From: an uncultured Acidobacteriota bacterium
GTDB lineage: Bacteria > Acidobacteriota > Blastocatellia > Pyrinomonadales > Pyrinomonadaceae
Reading direction: 5' to 3'
Assembly (NCBI GenBank): GCA_937859595.1
Contig: CALMAH010000030.1
Location: 18,763 to 82,762 of the forward strand
DNA: 64,000 nucleotides
The translations under genes and the position numbers were made by a program. Below the pieces are notes generated by a model, which was not told the origin of the DNA, did not search any database, and worked only from the letters and a program-made list of their open reading frames with translations. Positions 52,150-61,544 of this stretch are shown here, piece by piece. Position 1 is the stretch's first letter, and every line of letters begins with the position of its first letter.

Positions 52150-54432
52150 CTATTTGTTCACCCCAATATGGGAGCGGTCCCCAACGCCGATCGCTGCGGA
52201 CTCGGCTCGGCTCTCCTCTTTCGGCGTCCCGTCAAGCTCAAATTGCTCTAGCGGTGAGACCAGCAGATTATCAGGTTTCGGGTTGCCGTGTGCAAGCAAG
52301 TGAAATTGCGGCGTCTTGCTTGTCATGGTCGTAAGCCGATGAAGCTTGTGCCCGATCTTTGGCACCTCAGTGATCTTTTCACCGCCAGTCGGCAGTCTGT
52401 CAACTTTCCGCGCAAGGTCAGACTCTAGCGGTCCCGTATCTATATCGGTTCGCACCTCGTATCTGACCTGGATCGGTTGGGACTCGTCCTTGAGATCCGG
52501 ATACCTTAGGCCCTCATACGCGGGAATGGCCTCAGCAATGGATCTAAATACCGCGGAAGCAGAAACTCCATAGCCGAGATCGAAGCCCAGCTCAGCAGCT
52601 ATCAGTCCCACTATCATCCAATCGGCTTTTGATTGGTACAGCGGTTCAATTGACCTTCTAACACGCTGAACGTTTCCCGCATTATTTGTGAACGTCCCGT
52701 CAACCTCGGCAAACGATGCCGCCGGCAATATCACATCAGCATGCTCTGTAGTGTCGGTCTCAAAAAGCTCCTGAACCACCACGAAATCTTTCCCGGCAAG
52801 CGACGCAGAATTCTGAAGACTGCCTGCGATCAGAAGAGCAGACGACGCCGAAACTACTTCATCCACCGAACTGGCATCGGGGATCATATCGATCGCTCCC
52901 ATCGAGTTGTTATATAACGGCAGGGGATGAAGCAGGACCCGCCTGTTCTCCCCGGCGAGCTTTCCGGCGGCCGCGGCGATCGCGCCCTGTGCGGGCCCGC
53001 TCAATTCGCTGCCAACCATCACGACCACGTCGCCGTTTGTGTTCATGATCACATCGCGAAGGGCGACAAGCTCACCTGTGTCTATGCCGAGCTTTTCAGC
53101 AGCAGCGCTATCATTTGCTCCGTTAGCAAATGCCAAGGCGAACGCATCGTACGCGCCGGGATCAATGTGAATGAACCGGGCTGCCTGTGCCGTAAGCCGT
53201 ATAGGACGGTCATTTACAATGATCAGACCGGCCCCGCCATTTCTAACGGCCTGACGCACCTGTTTCGCGGTATAGGTCTGCTCTTCTTCGGGCTCGCCGC
53301 CGATGAGCAATATCGTCCTTGCGTACCGAATGTCGCGATGAGTAGCAAGCGGAGCGCTCAAGTTTTGCATAAATGAAGCTACGCTCTGCCGATCATCTAT
53401 GGCGATGTTATCGGTATTGGCCACTTCCGACGCAAATCTGCGAAGAGTGAAAATAGATTCATTGGTGAGCCGCGGACTCACTACCACACCGACCTTGCCT
53501 GTGTTCTCCGCAAATCTTTCGGTAACGTACTTTATCGCGGCGTCCCACGTTGCCGGGATAAGCTTGCCGCCTTTTTGATATCGGATAAGCGGCGTCTTGA
53601 TCCGATCCGGATGGTTGATGAACTCGTGTGCAAATCTCGCCTTTACGTCCAGAAACTCTCCGTTCAATCCGTTTACATACCGGTCTCGCGCAACAATGCG
53701 GTGGACCTCGCCCGCACGCGAACCCATCGATAGCTGCATACCGTCCGAACCGTAAACATCGGTAGTGATGGTCTGGTCGAGTTCCCATGGACGTGTCGCA
53801 TGGCGGTAGACCCCGTCGAGCAAGGTCCCTGTTGGACATACCTCGATGCAATTACCACACTGCGAACAATTCAGCCATCCACCATATGTACCGATCACCG
53901 TGTTGACGCCGCGGTTGCCAGCCTCTATCTCGTCTTCGCCCATCCATTCACTGCAAACCCGAGTGCACCGCTTGCAGAGAATACAGCGTTGTGGGTCATT
54001 GGCCACGATCGGCGAAAGAAATTTCTCGGGCTGTACGTTTTTATATTCGGTAAAACGCTCTTCAACATCGCCCCAATCGAATATTACTTCCTGGAGTTCA
54101 CACTCTCCGCCGCGGTCACACACGGGACAATCCAGCGGATGGTTTGCTAACAGAAACTCCCCCATTGCCCGCTGTGCTTTCTCGATCTCCGGCGATCCCG
54201 TAGTGACCACCATTCCGTCAGAACACTTGATGGTGCAGGACGTCTGGAGCTTGGGCATCTTATCGATGCGCACCAGGCACATTCGGCAAGAAGCCTGCGG
54301 TTCGAGGTCCTGATAGTAGCAAAATGACGGAATGCTCTCGCCGTTCTCGCGACATACATCGATCAGGACCGAGCCCGGATCGGTCTCGACCTCAACACCA
54401 TTAATCGTGACTTTAATCTTGTCTTCAGACAT
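52150..54432 (-). CDS. nuoG: NADH-quinone oxidoreductase subunit G
   Basis: The protein is 760 residues. The N-terminal 2Fe-2S cysteines are C38, C49, C52, C66; a His-Cys cluster follows (H98, C102, C105, C111), then two 4Fe-4S motifs (RCILCKRCTRVC and CSQCGNCIEVCP). The remainder is the molybdopterin-oxidoreductase-like fold, with ILPAASFAEVDGTFTNNAGN near residue 560. It carries electrons from NuoF/E towards the quinone. It begins 45 bases after the bTHX gene. Confidence 0.95.
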   Translation of the reverse strand: MSEDKIKVTINGVEVETDPGSVLIDVCRENGESIPSFCYYQDLEPQASCRMCLVRIDKMPKLQTSCTIKCSDGMVVTTGSPEIEKAQRAMGEFLLANHPLDCPVCDRGGECELQEVIFDWGDVEERFTEYKNVQPEKFLSPIVANDPQRCILCKRCTRVCSEWMGEDEIEAGNRGVNTVIGTYGGWLNCSQCGNCIEVCPTGTLLDGVYRHATRPWELDQTITTDVYGSDGMQLSMGSRAGEVHRIVARDRYVNGLNGEFLDVKARFAHEFINHPDRIKTPLIRYQKGGKLIPATWDAAIKYVTERFAENTGKVGVVVSPRLTNESIFTLRRFASEVANTDNIAIDDRQSVASFMQNLSAPLATHRDIRYARTILLIGGEPEEEQTYTAKQVRQAVRNGGAGLIIVNDRPIRLTAQAARFIHIDPGAYDAFALAFANGANDSAAAEKLGIDTGELVALRDVIMNTNGDVVVMVGSELSGPAQGAIAAAAGKLAGENRRVLLHPLPLYNNSMGAIDMIPDASSVDEVVSASSALLIAGSLQNSASLAGKDFVVVQELFETDTTEHADVILPAASFAEVDGTFTNNAGNVQRVRRSIEPLYQSKADWMIVGLIAAELGFDLGYGVSASAVFRSIAEAIPAYEGLRYPDLKDESQPIQVRYEVRTDIDTGPLESDLARKVDRLPTGGEKITEVPKIGHKLHRLTTMTSKTPQFHLLAHGNPKPDNLLVSPLEQFELDGTPKEESRAESAAIGVGDRSHIGVNK

Positions 54433-54476
54433 TCAACATGTTTCAGCTTATTGCCGCAAACCGAGGTCGCGACAGC

Positions 54477-54596
54477 CTACTGATCAGACCCCTTTTCACC
54501 ACCCGGCGTATTTTTCTTCACGCGCTTTGGACGCGTTTTCCCATAGCTTCCCGCAAATATCTTTCCCCGACGGGTTCGTTTATCACCTTTTCCCAT
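54477..54596 (-). CDS. 30S ribosomal protein bTHX
   Basis: This 39-residue gene (ATG 54596, TAG 54477) encodes [20 protein letters not shown] and then TRPKRVKK, the classical bTHX (Thx) pattern of a tiny basic peptide that fits into the 30S head. A strong AGGAGAG lies 6 bases before the ATG. The C-terminal tail [11 protein letters not shown] is longer than in Thermus. It sits between nuoF and nuoG, an unexpected place. It is easily missed because of its size. Confidence 0.88.
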   Translation of the reverse strand: MGKGDKRTRRGKIFAGSYGKTRPKRVKKNTPGGEKGSDQ

Positions 54597-54607
54597 AAAT
54601 ATCTCTC

Positions 54608-55915
54608 CTATGCCGTTTCGTTTGTCGCTCCGTTATTCTTGTTGCCAAACCACTTCCTGAAATCCTCAGGGAATTGCTTGATCGCCGACTGGATCGGCCA
54701 CGCTGCCGCATCGCCAAGCGGACAAAAGCTTTTGCCCTCGATGTTGTCACAAATATCAAGCAAAAGCTGAGCATCTGAGGGACGCCCCCCACCGGCAGCG
54801 ATGCGGTCAAAGATCTTTACCAGCCAATCGGTGCCTTCGCGGCATGGAGTACACCAGCCGCAAGATTCGTGCTTATAAAATTCGGTAAGATTCTTCGTCG
54901 ATTCCATTACATCGACTGTTTCATCCATCACCATCATCCCGCCGGTGCCGAGCATAGAGCCTGCCTCGACAAGGCCTTCGTAATCGAGTGTGACACCCTT
55001 GCCGAGTATCTGACCGGCGTTCATTATGTAAACGCTCGACCCGCCCGGAATGACCGCTTTGAGCTTTTTGTCGTCACGGAGCATCCCGCCGCAGTCTTCC
55101 ATAATAAACTTTTCCATATCGGCATAGCCCATCGGAAGTTCATAAACTCCCGGTTTCTTGACATGCCCACTGATGGACCACAGCTTTGTGCCGCCGCTTT
55201 TTTCGGTGCCAAGATCACGCCAGGTAATTCCCCCCATCTCTATTATCTGCGGAATACTGGTCAGAGTTTCGACGTTATTTACCACCGTCGGGCAACCATA
55301 CAAACCTTCAACCGCAGGAAACGGCGGCTTCATTCGAGGATGGCCCCTAAACCCCTCAAGGGAGCTAAGAAGTGCGGTCTCTTCGCCGCAGATATACGCA
55401 CCGGCACCCGTATGGGTATGAATGTCCATCGAAAAGCCGGAGCCGTGGATATTCTCGCCTAGCAGCCCGGCCTCGCGGGCCTCTTTGAGTGCCTCATCCA
55501 TTATGTGGATGAGGTAATTGTATTCGCCGCGGTAATAGATGTAGCCTGTAGTCGCTCCGAGCGCGAATCCGGCGATGACCATACCTTCGATCAAAGCGTG
55601 CGGGTCATATTCAAGCAGGTAGCGGTCCTTGAACGAACCCGGCTCCGATTCGTCGGCATTGCAAACAACATATTTCGGCTTTGGCGAATCGCGTGGAACA
55701 AAGGACCACTTCATCCCGGTCGGAAAGCCCGCACCGCCGCGTCCACGAAGCGCCGAGTCCTTGACCTCCTGGATGATCGCATCCTGCGTCATACCGAAAG
55801 CTTTCTCAAGCATTTTGTATCCGCCGGTCTCGCGATAAACCTTCAGCGTGTGTCCGTTTTCAACGAAAACACGTTTAAGTGATAGCGGCTCGCAGCCTAT
55901 TGCTTTGATCTCCAT
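54608..55915 (-). CDS. nuoF: NADH-quinone oxidoreductase subunit F
   Basis: The protein is 435 residues. [13 protein letters not shown] (58 on) and [19 protein letters not shown] are the NADH/FMN site; [15 protein letters not shown] with a later [13 protein letters not shown] holds the N3 4Fe-4S cysteines. It oxidises NADH at the tip of the peripheral arm. The ATG directly abuts the nuoE stop codon. Confidence 0.96.
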   Translation of the reverse strand: MEIKAIGCEPLSLKRVFVENGHTLKVYRETGGYKMLEKAFGMTQDAIIQEVKDSALRGRGGAGFPTGMKWSFVPRDSPKPKYVVCNADESEPGSFKDRYLLEYDPHALIEGMVIAGFALGATTGYIYYRGEYNYLIHIMDEALKEAREAGLLGENIHGSGFSMDIHTHTGAGAYICGEETALLSSLEGFRGHPRMKPPFPAVEGLYGCPTVVNNVETLTSIPQIIEMGGITWRDLGTEKSGGTKLWSISGHVKKPGVYELPMGYADMEKFIMEDCGGMLRDDKKLKAVIPGGSSVYIMNAGQILGKGVTLDYEGLVEAGSMLGTGGMMVMDETVDVMESTKNLTEFYKHESCGWCTPCREGTDWLVKIFDRIAAGGGRPSDAQLLLDICDNIEGKSFCPLGDAAAWPIQSAIKQFPEDFRKWFGNKNNGATNETA

Positions 55916-56443
55916 CTATTTACAATCCGCCAGAATGTCATCTACTTTTTCGATCGTCAGATCTTCGTGAAAATCAAATCCGATCTGCATCATCGGCGCC
56001 GTGCCGCAGCTGCCCAAACACTCGACCAGAGACACCGTGAATTTACCATCCTCGGTGGTTTCGCCCGGCTTTATGCCGAGCTTTGAGCAGATGTGGCCGG
56101 TAATTTCCGGCTCGCCCATTATCTTGCACGAAAGCGTCTTGCAGATCTGGATGTGATGCCTCCCAACAGGACGCAGGTTGAACATGGTATAAAAGGTCGC
56201 CGTTTCCCAAACGTCAGACACCTCCAGATCAAGGAACTTCGCAAGGAAATTAACACCCGGGTTGTCTATCCATCCACGCTCGCGCTGAATAACGAACAGC
56301 AGCGGTATCAAAGCCGAACGAGACCTTTCCGTCGGATATTTTTTCAGATGCGACCGCATCTCTTCTACCACCGCCGGCGGAAATTCTGCGACCTCGTCCG
56401 TGACAATGATCTTGTCCGTATAACTTGTAGGTGTTGCTGCCAT
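55916..56443 (-). CDS. nuoE: NADH-quinone oxidoreductase subunit E
   Basis: The protein is 175 residues. The thioredoxin-like domain holds the N1a 2Fe-2S ligands C101, C106 (ICKTLSC) and C142, C146 (ECLGSC), with VSDVWETATFYTMFNLRPVG before them. It partners NuoF. It lies 2 bases after the coiled-coil gene that separates it from nuoD. Confidence 0.95.
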   Translation of the reverse strand: MAATPTSYTDKIIVTDEVAEFPPAVVEEMRSHLKKYPTERSRSALIPLLFVIQRERGWIDNPGVNFLAKFLDLEVSDVWETATFYTMFNLRPVGRHHIQICKTLSCKIMGEPEITGHICSKLGIKPGETTEDGKFTVSLVECLGSCGTAPMMQIGFDFHEDLTIEKVDDILADCK

Positions 56444-56445
56444 AT

Positions 56446-56973
56446 TTAGTGGCCCGAAGTCAATTTCTCTTCAAGTTGAAAGACGCGGACTTCCAGTTGC
56501 TCGATCTGTCCACGAAATTTATTCAGATCCTCGGGCCGTTCATTGAGGTCCGCAAGTTCGAGGCGAATCTGCCGAACCTCTTCCTCAAATGACGAAAACT
56601 TGGTTTCCATGAGATTGAGCTTAGCCTCAACCACTCTGAGGCGCTTTTCAATCTCAATGATCTTTACTATCGCATCTGAGAGCCTACCATCGATCAACTT
56701 CAACTGCTCACTCACGATATCGAACTTCTCGTCGATCAAATCGAAGCGTCTTCCGTGGTTTTTAAGTGTATTTTCAAAACTATCCAGCCGATAGGTGTTG
56801 GTCCGCAGGTCAGACGCGAGTACGTCAACCTTTTTCTCGAGTCCGCCAAACCGGGTCTCGAGTCCGTCAAACCGGGTCTCGAGTCCGTCAAACCGGGTCT
56901 CGAGTCCTTTGACACTTTCTGCGACATTATTCATCAGCCGCAGCATTTCGGCATTTTGTTCTTTTTCAGCCAT
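56446..56973 (-). CDS. Coiled-coil protein inside the nuo operon
   Basis: The protein is 175 residues from ATG 56973, which overlaps the last bases of nuoD. It is a heptad-repeat coiled coil from end to end; three copies of GLETRFD/G lie near residues 22-45, followed by LEKKVDVLASDLR and EIEKRLRVVEAKLNLMETKF. No membrane segment or catalytic motif. No known complex I subunit matches. It could be a scaffold or assembly protein, or a lineage-specific passenger. Confidence 0.7.
   Translation of the reverse strand: MAEKEQNAEMLRLMNNVAESVKGLETRFDGLETRFDGLETRFGGLEKKVDVLASDLRTNTYRLDSFENTLKNHGRRFDLIDEKFDIVSEQLKLIDGRLSDAIVKIIEIEKRLRVVEAKLNLMETKFSSFEEEVRQIRLELADLNERPEDLNKFRGQIEQLEVRVFQLEEKLTSGH
56836..56907. 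repeat. Three 21-bp tandem repeats in the coiled-coil gene
   Basis: CTCGAGTCCG(C/T)CAAACCGGGT occurs at 56836-56856, 56857-56877 and 56878-56898, with a partial fourth copy. The unit is seven codons, so each copy adds one heptad (GLETRFD). Near-identity of the DNA points to recent expansion or contraction by slippage. Confidence 0.9.
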
Positions 56974-56986
56974 GAGAAGCTGCTTC

Positions 56987-58207
56987 CTATCTGTCGATCT
57001 CCCCAAGCACAATATCCAGACTTCCGATTATCGCCACCGTATCTGCGATCATCTCGCCTTCGGCCATTACGGGCAGAGCGGAAAGATTGACAAAGCTAGG
57101 CCCTCTGAAATGCACACGTTCTGGTTTCGGGCCGCCATTCGACTTCATATAAACGCCGAGTTCGCCTTTGGACGCCTCGATCGGAAAATAGACCTCGCCG
57201 GGCGGCACATTAAAACCTTCGGCAACGATCAGGAAATGGTGGATCAGCGAATCCATATGTTTCCGCATATCGTCGCGGTCGGGTAGCACAACCTTTGGAG
57301 CGTCTGCCTTTATCGGTCCGGGTTTGAGCCGCTCCATAGCCTGGCGAACTATCTTGTGCGATTCGACCAGTTCGCGCATCCTTACAAGGAATCGTGACCA
57401 AACATCGCCGTCCTTTTCCGTTGGTATGTCAAAGTCGTAAGTCTCGTAACCCGTATACGGATTGTGCCGCCTGAGATCAAGTTCGACACCGCAGCCTCGA
57501 AGACAAGGACCTGTCAGCCCCCAATCAATTGCATCTTCCCTCGAGATCACACCGACACCCTGCGTACGCTTCTGCCATATCGTGTTCCCGGTGATCAGCG
57601 TGTCAAACGTTTCTAGTGCATCGGGGAAATTCTCAAGAAACTGGTTTACGCGGTTCTCAAACCCTGCCGGGAGGTCCATCATCAGCCCGCCGATGCGAAA
57701 ATAGCTCGGTGTCATCCTCCCGCCCGATGCCGATTCGATGATGTTGAGTATCTTCTCTCGTTCCTTGAACGTAAACCAGAATGGCGTCATCGCCCCCATG
57801 TCGAGACATGAAGTGCCGAACCAAACCATATGCGAAGCTATTCGCTGGAGCTCACACATCAAAACCCGAATAACCTGGGCCCGTTCCGGTATCTCCAGCC
57901 CGAGCAGCTTTTCCGCAGCCATCACATAGGCAAGGTTGTTGCCCAGTGGATTCAGGTAATCCATCCGGTCGGTAATGACAATGCCCTGCTGATATTTCTT
58001 ATATTCAAAGAGCTTTTCCATCCCCGTGTGGAGATAGCCTATATCCGGAACCGCCTTAACGACCATTTCGCCGTCTAACTTAAGCTCAAGACGGAGCACC
58101 CCGTGGGTTGACGGGTGCTGCGGCCCCATTGAAAGCGTCATTTGTGTCTCAAGAGGCTCGTCGATCGCTTCAAGATCGTTGTTTATGGTCTCAACAGCTG
58201 TGCTCAT
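56987..58207 (-). CDS. nuoD: NADH-quinone oxidoreductase subunit D
   Basis: The protein is 406 residues, free-standing and not fused to NuoC. MGPQHPSTHGVLRLELKLDG, HTGMEKLFEYKKYQQ, DRMDYLNPLGNNLAYVMAAE and CLRGCGVELDLR are the quinone-site signatures; the end IGSLDIVLGEIDR is typical. It forms part of the quinone-binding cavity with NuoB and NuoH. Confidence 0.96.
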   Translation of the reverse strand: MSTAVETINNDLEAIDEPLETQMTLSMGPQHPSTHGVLRLELKLDGEMVVKAVPDIGYLHTGMEKLFEYKKYQQGIVITDRMDYLNPLGNNLAYVMAAEKLLGLEIPERAQVIRVLMCELQRIASHMVWFGTSCLDMGAMTPFWFTFKEREKILNIIESASGGRMTPSYFRIGGLMMDLPAGFENRVNQFLENFPDALETFDTLITGNTIWQKRTQGVGVISREDAIDWGLTGPCLRGCGVELDLRRHNPYTGYETYDFDIPTEKDGDVWSRFLVRMRELVESHKIVRQAMERLKPGPIKADAPKVVLPDRDDMRKHMDSLIHHFLIVAEGFNVPPGEVYFPIEASKGELGVYMKSNGGPKPERVHFRGPSFVNLSALPVMAEGEMIADTVAIIGSLDIVLGEIDR

Positions 58208-58248
58208 TCTTGCTCGGTGATCAAAACACTTTCAGGTGCCAATATCGA

Positions 58249-58728
58249 CTAATTCATGCTGTACGGCTCGTAGCCGCGCAACGGAAAATCCTTTCTTAAT
58301 GCGTGGCCGTCGAAATCCGACGGCAGCAAGATACGACGCAGATCCGCATGTCCTTCAAAATGTATGCCAACCAGGTCGTATGTCTCGCGTTCGTGCCAAT
58401 CAGCGGTCTTCCAGATGCCTGTCACGGTCTCGACCGATGCATCGTCTTCAGCCAGCAGCACCTTTAAACGCAGCCGCCGAAAATGCTTGGTTGAGAAAAG
58501 ATGATAATTCACTTCAAACCGTGGATCCTCCTCCGGGCCGCGATCGCAGCCGCAGAGATCGGCAAGCATATCGAAACTGTGCCGCTCACGCAGAAATTCA
58601 CACGCTGAAACGATCTTTTCCCTGGCAACAACGATCGTCACCTCGCCAAGTGCGTCCGTCACGCTCACCACCGATTCCGGGTCGTGCTCTTTCAGGCTTT
58701 CAACATAATGGTGAAGTCTTTCTGTCAT
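58249..58728 (-). CDS. nuoC: NADH-quinone oxidoreductase subunit C
   Basis: The protein is 159 residues. FDMLADLCGCDRG, VNYHLFSTKHFRRLRLKVLL and WHERETYDLVGIHFEGHADL followed by RRILLPSDFDGHALRKDFPL are the 30-kDa subunit signature. It is a structural subunit of the peripheral arm. 41 bases before nuoD. Confidence 0.95.
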   Translation of the reverse strand: MTERLHHYVESLKEHDPESVVSVTDALGEVTIVVAREKIVSACEFLRERHSFDMLADLCGCDRGPEEDPRFEVNYHLFSTKHFRRLRLKVLLAEDDASVETVTGIWKTADWHERETYDLVGIHFEGHADLRRILLPSDFDGHALRKDFPLRGYEPYSMN

Positions 58729-58757
58729 CCGTTAGGCCCCGTAACAATCATTACGAT

Positions 58758-59405
58758 CTAGTAAGAACGCCTTTTTTCGTGCCGCGAGGGTATGCTATAT
58801 GGCCGCGAGATCGTTTTCTGTCCCACCTCTATCTCAGTCTCGCGTTCGAGTGCGGTACCCTCGGTAACGGGAAGCGTACCCGGTACCATTGCGCCTCTCG
58901 ATTCCGCTTCAAACGTATCCTTCCTGTCCTTTACCGATTCCTTCATTATCTTTTCCTGAAGCATCGTTATCGCATGAACGAGCATTTCCGGACGCGGGGG
59001 ACAGCCGGGGACATAAACATCGACCGGCACCACTTTATCAACGCCTTGAACGATGGCGTAGTTGTCAAAAACCCCGCCGGACGTCGCGCATGCGCCCATC
59101 GAGATCACCCATTTAGGCTCAGGCATCTGGTCATAGATGCGGCGAAGCACCGGTGCCATTTTCCTGGACACACGGCCCGAGACGATCATCACATCAGCCT
59201 GACGGGGCGACGCACGAAACGTCTCCGCACCAAACCTCGAGAGGTCATTGCGGGCCGAGACCGTATTCATCATCTCGATCGCGCAACACGCCAACCCGAA
59301 AGTAGCCGGCCACAGGCTTGATTTGCGCGCCCAGTTGACCACGGCGTCGAGTTTAACCGTCACTACATCCGGGAGCGATTCGAATATCTTATTTTCTAAG
59401 CCCAT
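58758..59405 (-). CDS. nuoB: NADH-quinone oxidoreductase subunit B
   Basis: The protein is 215 residues. N2-cluster cysteines are C40, C41 ([10 protein letters not shown]), C106 (GACATSGG) and C135 (VPGCPPRPE). The C-terminal 40 residues ([20 protein letters not shown] on) extend past the family core and look disordered. It hands electrons to quinone. Confidence 0.96.
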   Translation of the reverse strand: MGLENKIFESLPDVVTVKLDAVVNWARKSSLWPATFGLACCAIEMMNTVSARNDLSRFGAETFRASPRQADVMIVSGRVSRKMAPVLRRIYDQMPEPKWVISMGACATSGGVFDNYAIVQGVDKVVPVDVYVPGCPPRPEMLVHAITMLQEKIMKESVKDRKDTFEAESRGAMVPGTLPVTEGTALERETEIEVGQKTISRPYSIPSRHEKRRSY

Positions 59406-59465
59406 ATAGATACGATTTGCCTAAGCCGGAAGAGGATGCAAATAATCGCAGCCTCCTCAAGATGC

Positions 59466-59963
59466 CTACGCCGCCCGGTCTAATTCGCCTACTTCCCGGC
59501 GTTTGCTTATAGCGGCTTTCCGGATAGCGATAGCCTGAGCCTTCGCAGACGCCCTCGCCTGGGAACTCCATTCAAATGCTCCCTTCTTCCAATCGTAGAT
59601 CAGGCCAATGACCACCGTTGCCAAAAATACCATTATCCCGACAAAGGCGACGGTACCGTAAAGTACGCCTGTGGCCTTCTCGGCAATGAGCATCTGTTTG
59701 AAAGCAACCGCAAACGGCACCATGAACAATATCTCCAGGTCGAACAGCAAAAATGTGACCGCGACCATGTAAAACTTGATGGAAAACCGGTCGCGGGCCG
59801 AGCCCACCGGGTCCTTGCCGGACTCGTAGGGCATCAGCTTTGTAGCGGTACGCTTTCGCGGGCCTATAAGCTGGGTGACCAGCAATTGGCTTATCCCGAA
59901 CCCGATAGCAACAAGGAACATTATCCCTATCGGGGCGTAATCCATTAGGTCAAAACTGGACAT
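59466..59963 (-). CDS. nuoA: NADH-quinone oxidoreductase subunit A
   Basis: The protein is 165 residues from ATG 59963, preceded by AGGAGACCA. Three TM helices are present, with YESGKDPVGSARDRFSIKFY and FLLFDLEILFMVPFAVAF as NuoA signatures. The tail after the third TM (AKAQAIAIRKAAISKRREVG) is longer and more basic than usual. First gene of the nuo operon; the promoter should lie in the roughly 300 bases up to 60268. Confidence 0.94.
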   Translation of the reverse strand: MSSFDLMDYAPIGIMFLVAIGFGISQLLVTQLIGPRKRTATKLMPYESGKDPVGSARDRFSIKFYMVAVTFLLFDLEILFMVPFAVAFKQMLIAEKATGVLYGTVAFVGIMVFLATVVIGLIYDWKKGAFEWSSQARASAKAQAIAIRKAAISKRREVGELDRAA

Positions 59964-60268
59964 TGGTCTCCTATGAAAGATTTGCAGCCGGTCACCGCAG
60001 GGGCGCACTTCACGAACGGAAGTCCTCTAAAAGCTTGAGAAAAGCGGCGCAAACTAAATCGTAAGTTAAGCGTGATTTAGTGTCAAGGCAATGGTCACTC
60101 GGCGGGCTCCTGTTCCGATGGTATTACATCACTCCCCTCGATCTCGGCCAACCATGTCGACAGCCGATTAATACATTGACCCGTTTTGCCGGGTTGTGAT
60201 AACTTTTCAAATGGGGCTTGTCCCTCTCTTTCCGCTCGTTTCTCACTTGGTTTAGTCCTTCATTCAAA

Positions 60269-61120
60269 GTGATCACCGGATTTAACACAGATATCGAATA
60301 CGAAGGCGTGACGTACCATGTCCAGACCGAGGACAAGGGTTTGTCAAAGCCGATGATCCTTTCGCTGGTGTACAACGGCGGGACGATACTCGCCAGCCGC
60401 CGGTCCCCGTATGACGATCTTCTGAAAGGCGATTTTGACGAAAAATTGCTTGAAGAACGTCTTAACCGCCAGCACAAGCTGATCTGCGCAGCGATACGCG
60501 CTGGCAGGATCGAAGACCTAAAGCGGATGTCTGCGAAGGAGGTCCACGCCGCGTCGGCGGCCACAGCCCTGACGGATGCGTCGGCGGCCGAACCGTTCAT
60601 CAACAGCATCCCGCCCGTGCCAAGGCCGGATACGGGTGAGCTGAACCCGCCGATCCCGAGGCCCGACTTCGGAGAAGAATTCGATCTTGATGCCCTGATG
60701 GATACGCCCGAGATCGATATCGGTGCGATAAGTATTATCGAAGTTGTCGAAGAAGTCGTGCTTCCAGAAACCGCGGTCGAGATCGTCAGTGATATGGCCG
60801 GCCGCGAACGCCCTGGCAATGACAAGCTGATCATCGACCTTATCGGCGAAACGGATCTGAAGGGCGGCGACCGCAAGACGATCGGAATGATGGTCTGCCG
60901 CGGCAGCGACAAACGGGTCGTACCGGAAGCCCAGATAATGGTCAAGATCATCGGTTCCACCTTTAGGCCGCTCATATTCCATTCGATGACCGACGAGAAC
61001 GGCATCGCACGCGTAAATCTTCAGTTCCCCAGCTTCAAGTCGGGACGAGCAGCACTCCTTGTCCGTGCAATGAGCGAAGGCGAAGAGGTGGAACTCAGAC
61101 GGCCGATAGCGATCGGCTAA
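60269..61120 (+). CDS. Conserved protein of unknown function
   Basis: The protein is 283 residues from a GTG at 60269; a TTG at 60218 is an alternative. The N-terminal domain (GFNTDIEYEGVTYHVQTEDK, LVYNGGTILASRRSPYDDLL) is a pattern I associate with acidobacterial proteins of unknown role. A Pro-rich acidic linker (about 105-175) leads to a beta-sandwich-like C-terminal domain (EAQIMVKIIGSTFRPLIF, GIARVNLQFP). No signal peptide. It is divergent from nuoA. Confidence 0.65.
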   Translation: MITGFNTDIEYEGVTYHVQTEDKGLSKPMILSLVYNGGTILASRRSPYDDLLKGDFDEKLLEERLNRQHKLICAAIRAGRIEDLKRMSAKEVHAASAATALTDASAAEPFINSIPPVPRPDTGELNPPIPRPDFGEEFDLDALMDTPEIDIGAISIIEVVEEVVLPETAVEIVSDMAGRERPGNDKLIIDLIGETDLKGGDRKTIGMMVCRGSDKRVVPEAQIMVKIIGSTFRPLIFHSMTDENGIARVNLQFPSFKSGRAALLVRAMSEGEEVELRRPIAIG

Positions 61121-61170
61121 AGGCCGCGCCTTGGTTTTTCCCACGTGATACGCGAAAATTGTCGTAAGCA

Positions 61171-61374
61171 ATGTTTACGATAGTTTTGAACGGAGAAGAA
61201 AAGAAGATCGAGAGCGAGGTCACGCTTGACCGGCTGCTCGATCTTTTTTCATTGCCCAAACAGCGCGTCGCCGTGGAACTGAATAAGAAGGTCGTGCGAA
61301 AAGCCGATTGGGCCACAACGACGGTTAATGAGGCCGACAGGATAGAGGTCGTGCATTTCGTCGGCGGGGGATAG
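61171..61374 (+). CDS. thiS: Sulfur carrier protein ThiS
   Basis: The protein is 67 residues. FTIVLNGEEKKIESEVTLDR at the start and ADRIEVVHFVGGG at the end define ThiS; it ends in three glycines instead of the usual two. The C-terminal glycine is adenylated and thiocarboxylated to donate sulfur for the thiazole of thiamine, used by ThiG. A repeat element separates it from thiG. Confidence 0.92.
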   Translation: MFTIVLNGEEKKIESEVTLDRLLDLFSLPKQRVAVELNKKVVRKADWATTTVNEADRIEVVHFVGGG

Positions 61375-61381
61375 GTCTTTA

Positions 61382-61493
61382 GCCACAGAGGACACAGAGA
61401 CTGTTCAAATTACCTGATCCCTGGCAATGATCTGAAGATCTGAAACCGAGGATCTACTAAACCATCTTAAGATCCCTCTATGTCCTCTGTGGC
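61382..61493. repeat. Inverted-repeat element between thiS and thiG
   Basis: GCCACAGAGGACACAGAG (61382-61399) faces CTCTATGTCCTCTGTGGC (61476-61493), 17 of 18 bases paired, around a 76-base centre containing shorter GATCT/AGATC repeats. The GCCACAGAG-type ends are a common dispersed palindrome in bacterial genomes. It could be a non-autonomous repeat or act as an RNA hairpin lowering thiG relative to thiS. Confidence 0.75.
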
Positions 61494-61544
61494 TTCAGTT
61501 CTTCTTTGCGTTCTTTACGGCTTTGAGTGAGAATCGACTTAAAA

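Noticed and set aside
61121..61170. TPP riboswitch upstream of thiS
   Set aside because: The 50-base gap is too short and has no CTGAGA-type conserved element.
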